Assembly: GCA_019348515.1 (NCBI GenBank)
Contig: JAHWJF010000284.1
Coordinates: 1 to 5,448 of the forward strand
Length of the DNA: 5,448 nt
Origin: Chloroflexota bacterium
GTDB taxonomy: Bacteria > Chloroflexota > Chloroflexia > Thermomicrobiales > UBA6265
Direction: 5' to 3'
In this document: in pieces, positions 4,916-5,448 of the stretch
Layout: the number at the start of each line of letters is the position of its first letter
How positions within the stretch are numbered: the stretch's first letter is position 1
The notes under the pieces: generated by a model
Told to the model about the DNA's origin: nothing
The model's database searches: none
Seen by the model: the letters and a program-made list of their open reading frames with translations, nothing else
Program-made: the position numbers and the translations under genes

Positions 4916-5448
4916 ATGCACTATCAGAAATACCGCCTGATCATCCCCTTCCTGCTACCGGCCATCCTCCTCTACGGGGTCTTCGTCGTCTGGCCGTATG
5001 CCCAGGCAATGTACATTTCGCTGACGAGCTGGCGGGGCGTCTCCGGCAATAAGCCGTTCGTTGGGTTGGACAACTACAAGCGGCTCTTGGAGGACGATCG
5101 CTTCCACGAGGCGCTCACCCGCAACGGCCAACTCCTCATCGTCTTGCCGCTGGTCACGATCGCGATCGCCTTGACCTTCGCGGCCCTCTTCACCCAGGGC
5201 ACGCAGCAGATCCGCGGCGCCGGCTTCTACCGGATCGTCTTTTTCTTCCCCCAGATCATCCCCGCCGTGATCGTCGGTATCCTCTGGAGCTACATCTACA
5301 CCCCGAACATCGGCCTCCTCAACGGCATCCTGCGTGCAATCGGCCTCGGGGCCGTCTCCACATCCTGGCTGACCGATCCCAATACCGTCCTGTGGGCCAT
5401 CGCCGCCGTCGCCGTCTGGTCCAGCGTCGGGTTCTACATGGTGATCTT
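4916..5448 (+). CDS. ngcF: Carbohydrate ABC transporter permease, NgcF-like (3' end outside window)
   Basis: The frame is open from the ATG at 4916 to the window edge: 177 codons plus two bases, with no stop. The product is the N-terminal part of a MalF/UgpA-type inner-membrane permease and most resembles NgcF. Family-like blocks are VFVVWPYAQAMYISLTSWRGVS (about 22-43), FVGLDNYKRLLED (48-60), RIVFFFPQIIPAVIVGILW (106-124), NIGLLNGIL (131-139) and WLTDPNT (151-157). Four hydrophobic segments are visible, at about 8-30, 72-93, 105-128 and 158-177 (cut). The EAA loop that contacts the ATPase is expected further on. It is cotranscribed with the upstream binding-protein gene. Typical NgcF-type permeases are about 300 residues, so roughly 40 percent is missing. 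A second permease (NgcG-like) is predicted just beyond the window. Confidence 0.9.
   Translation, partial: MHYQKYRLIIPFLLPAILLYGVFVVWPYAQAMYISLTSWRGVSGNKPFVGLDNYKRLLEDDRFHEALTRNGQLLIVLPLVTIAIALTFAALFTQGTQQIRGAGFYRIVFFFPQIIPAVIVGILWSYIYTPNIGLLNGILRAIGLGAVSTSWLTDPNTVLWAIAAVAVWSSVGFYMVI

Noticed and set aside
4840..5052. Open frame of 70 codons overlapping the start of the permease gene
   Set aside because: It is out of frame with the clear NgcF-like translation, starts inside the hairpin loop and has no domain.

Overview
The window comes from a GC-rich bacterium. The best guess, an inference from protein style only, is a thermophilic Chloroflexota of the Thermomicrobia/Sphaerobacter type. The substrate-binding protein has the Tat leader style (SRRQILQRAAALGLSAPAVA) that I associate with that group. 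An actinobacterial or other Terrabacteria origin cannot be excluded. No RNA gene, CRISPR array, transposase or phage gene was found.

Layout. (1) Positions 1-550 (+): the 3' end of a kelch-repeat beta-propeller gene. (2) 675-1607 (-): a complete SplB/Rv2578c-type radical SAM protein. Just upstream is a compact promoter with a perfect palindrome of Gram-positive LexA (SOS box) type in its spacer, and possibly a leaderless start. (3) 1626-2162: a non-coding stretch of about 540 bp packed with short tandem and inverted repeats. (4) 2163-2987 (-): an alpha/beta hydrolase with an intact catalytic triad. (5) 2988-3351: the divergent regulatory region. (6) 3352-4779 and 4916 to the window end (+): the substrate-binding protein and first permease of a carbohydrate ABC importer of the NgcE/NgcF type (N-acetylglucosamine/diacetylchitobiose family). 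A second permease is expected beyond the right edge.

How the parts work together. The importer genes form an operon: the binding protein captures a sugar outside the membrane and the permeases carry it in, powered by a shared ATPase that is usually encoded elsewhere. The hydrolase is transcribed away from the importer and has no evident functional link to it. The radical SAM gene looks like a single-gene unit that may be induced by DNA damage.

The most unusual signal is non-coding. Two related repeats lie directly after stop codons, one after the hydrolase (about 2051-2167) and one between the binding-protein and permease genes (4784-4898). They share a core of about 19 nt. Each contains a long inverted repeat and a four-run guanine motif that could form a G-quadruplex, so the same strand could fold in two mutually exclusive ways. 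They look like members of a dispersed REP/MITE-like family, possibly acting on mRNA 3' ends or on the ratio of binding protein to permease.
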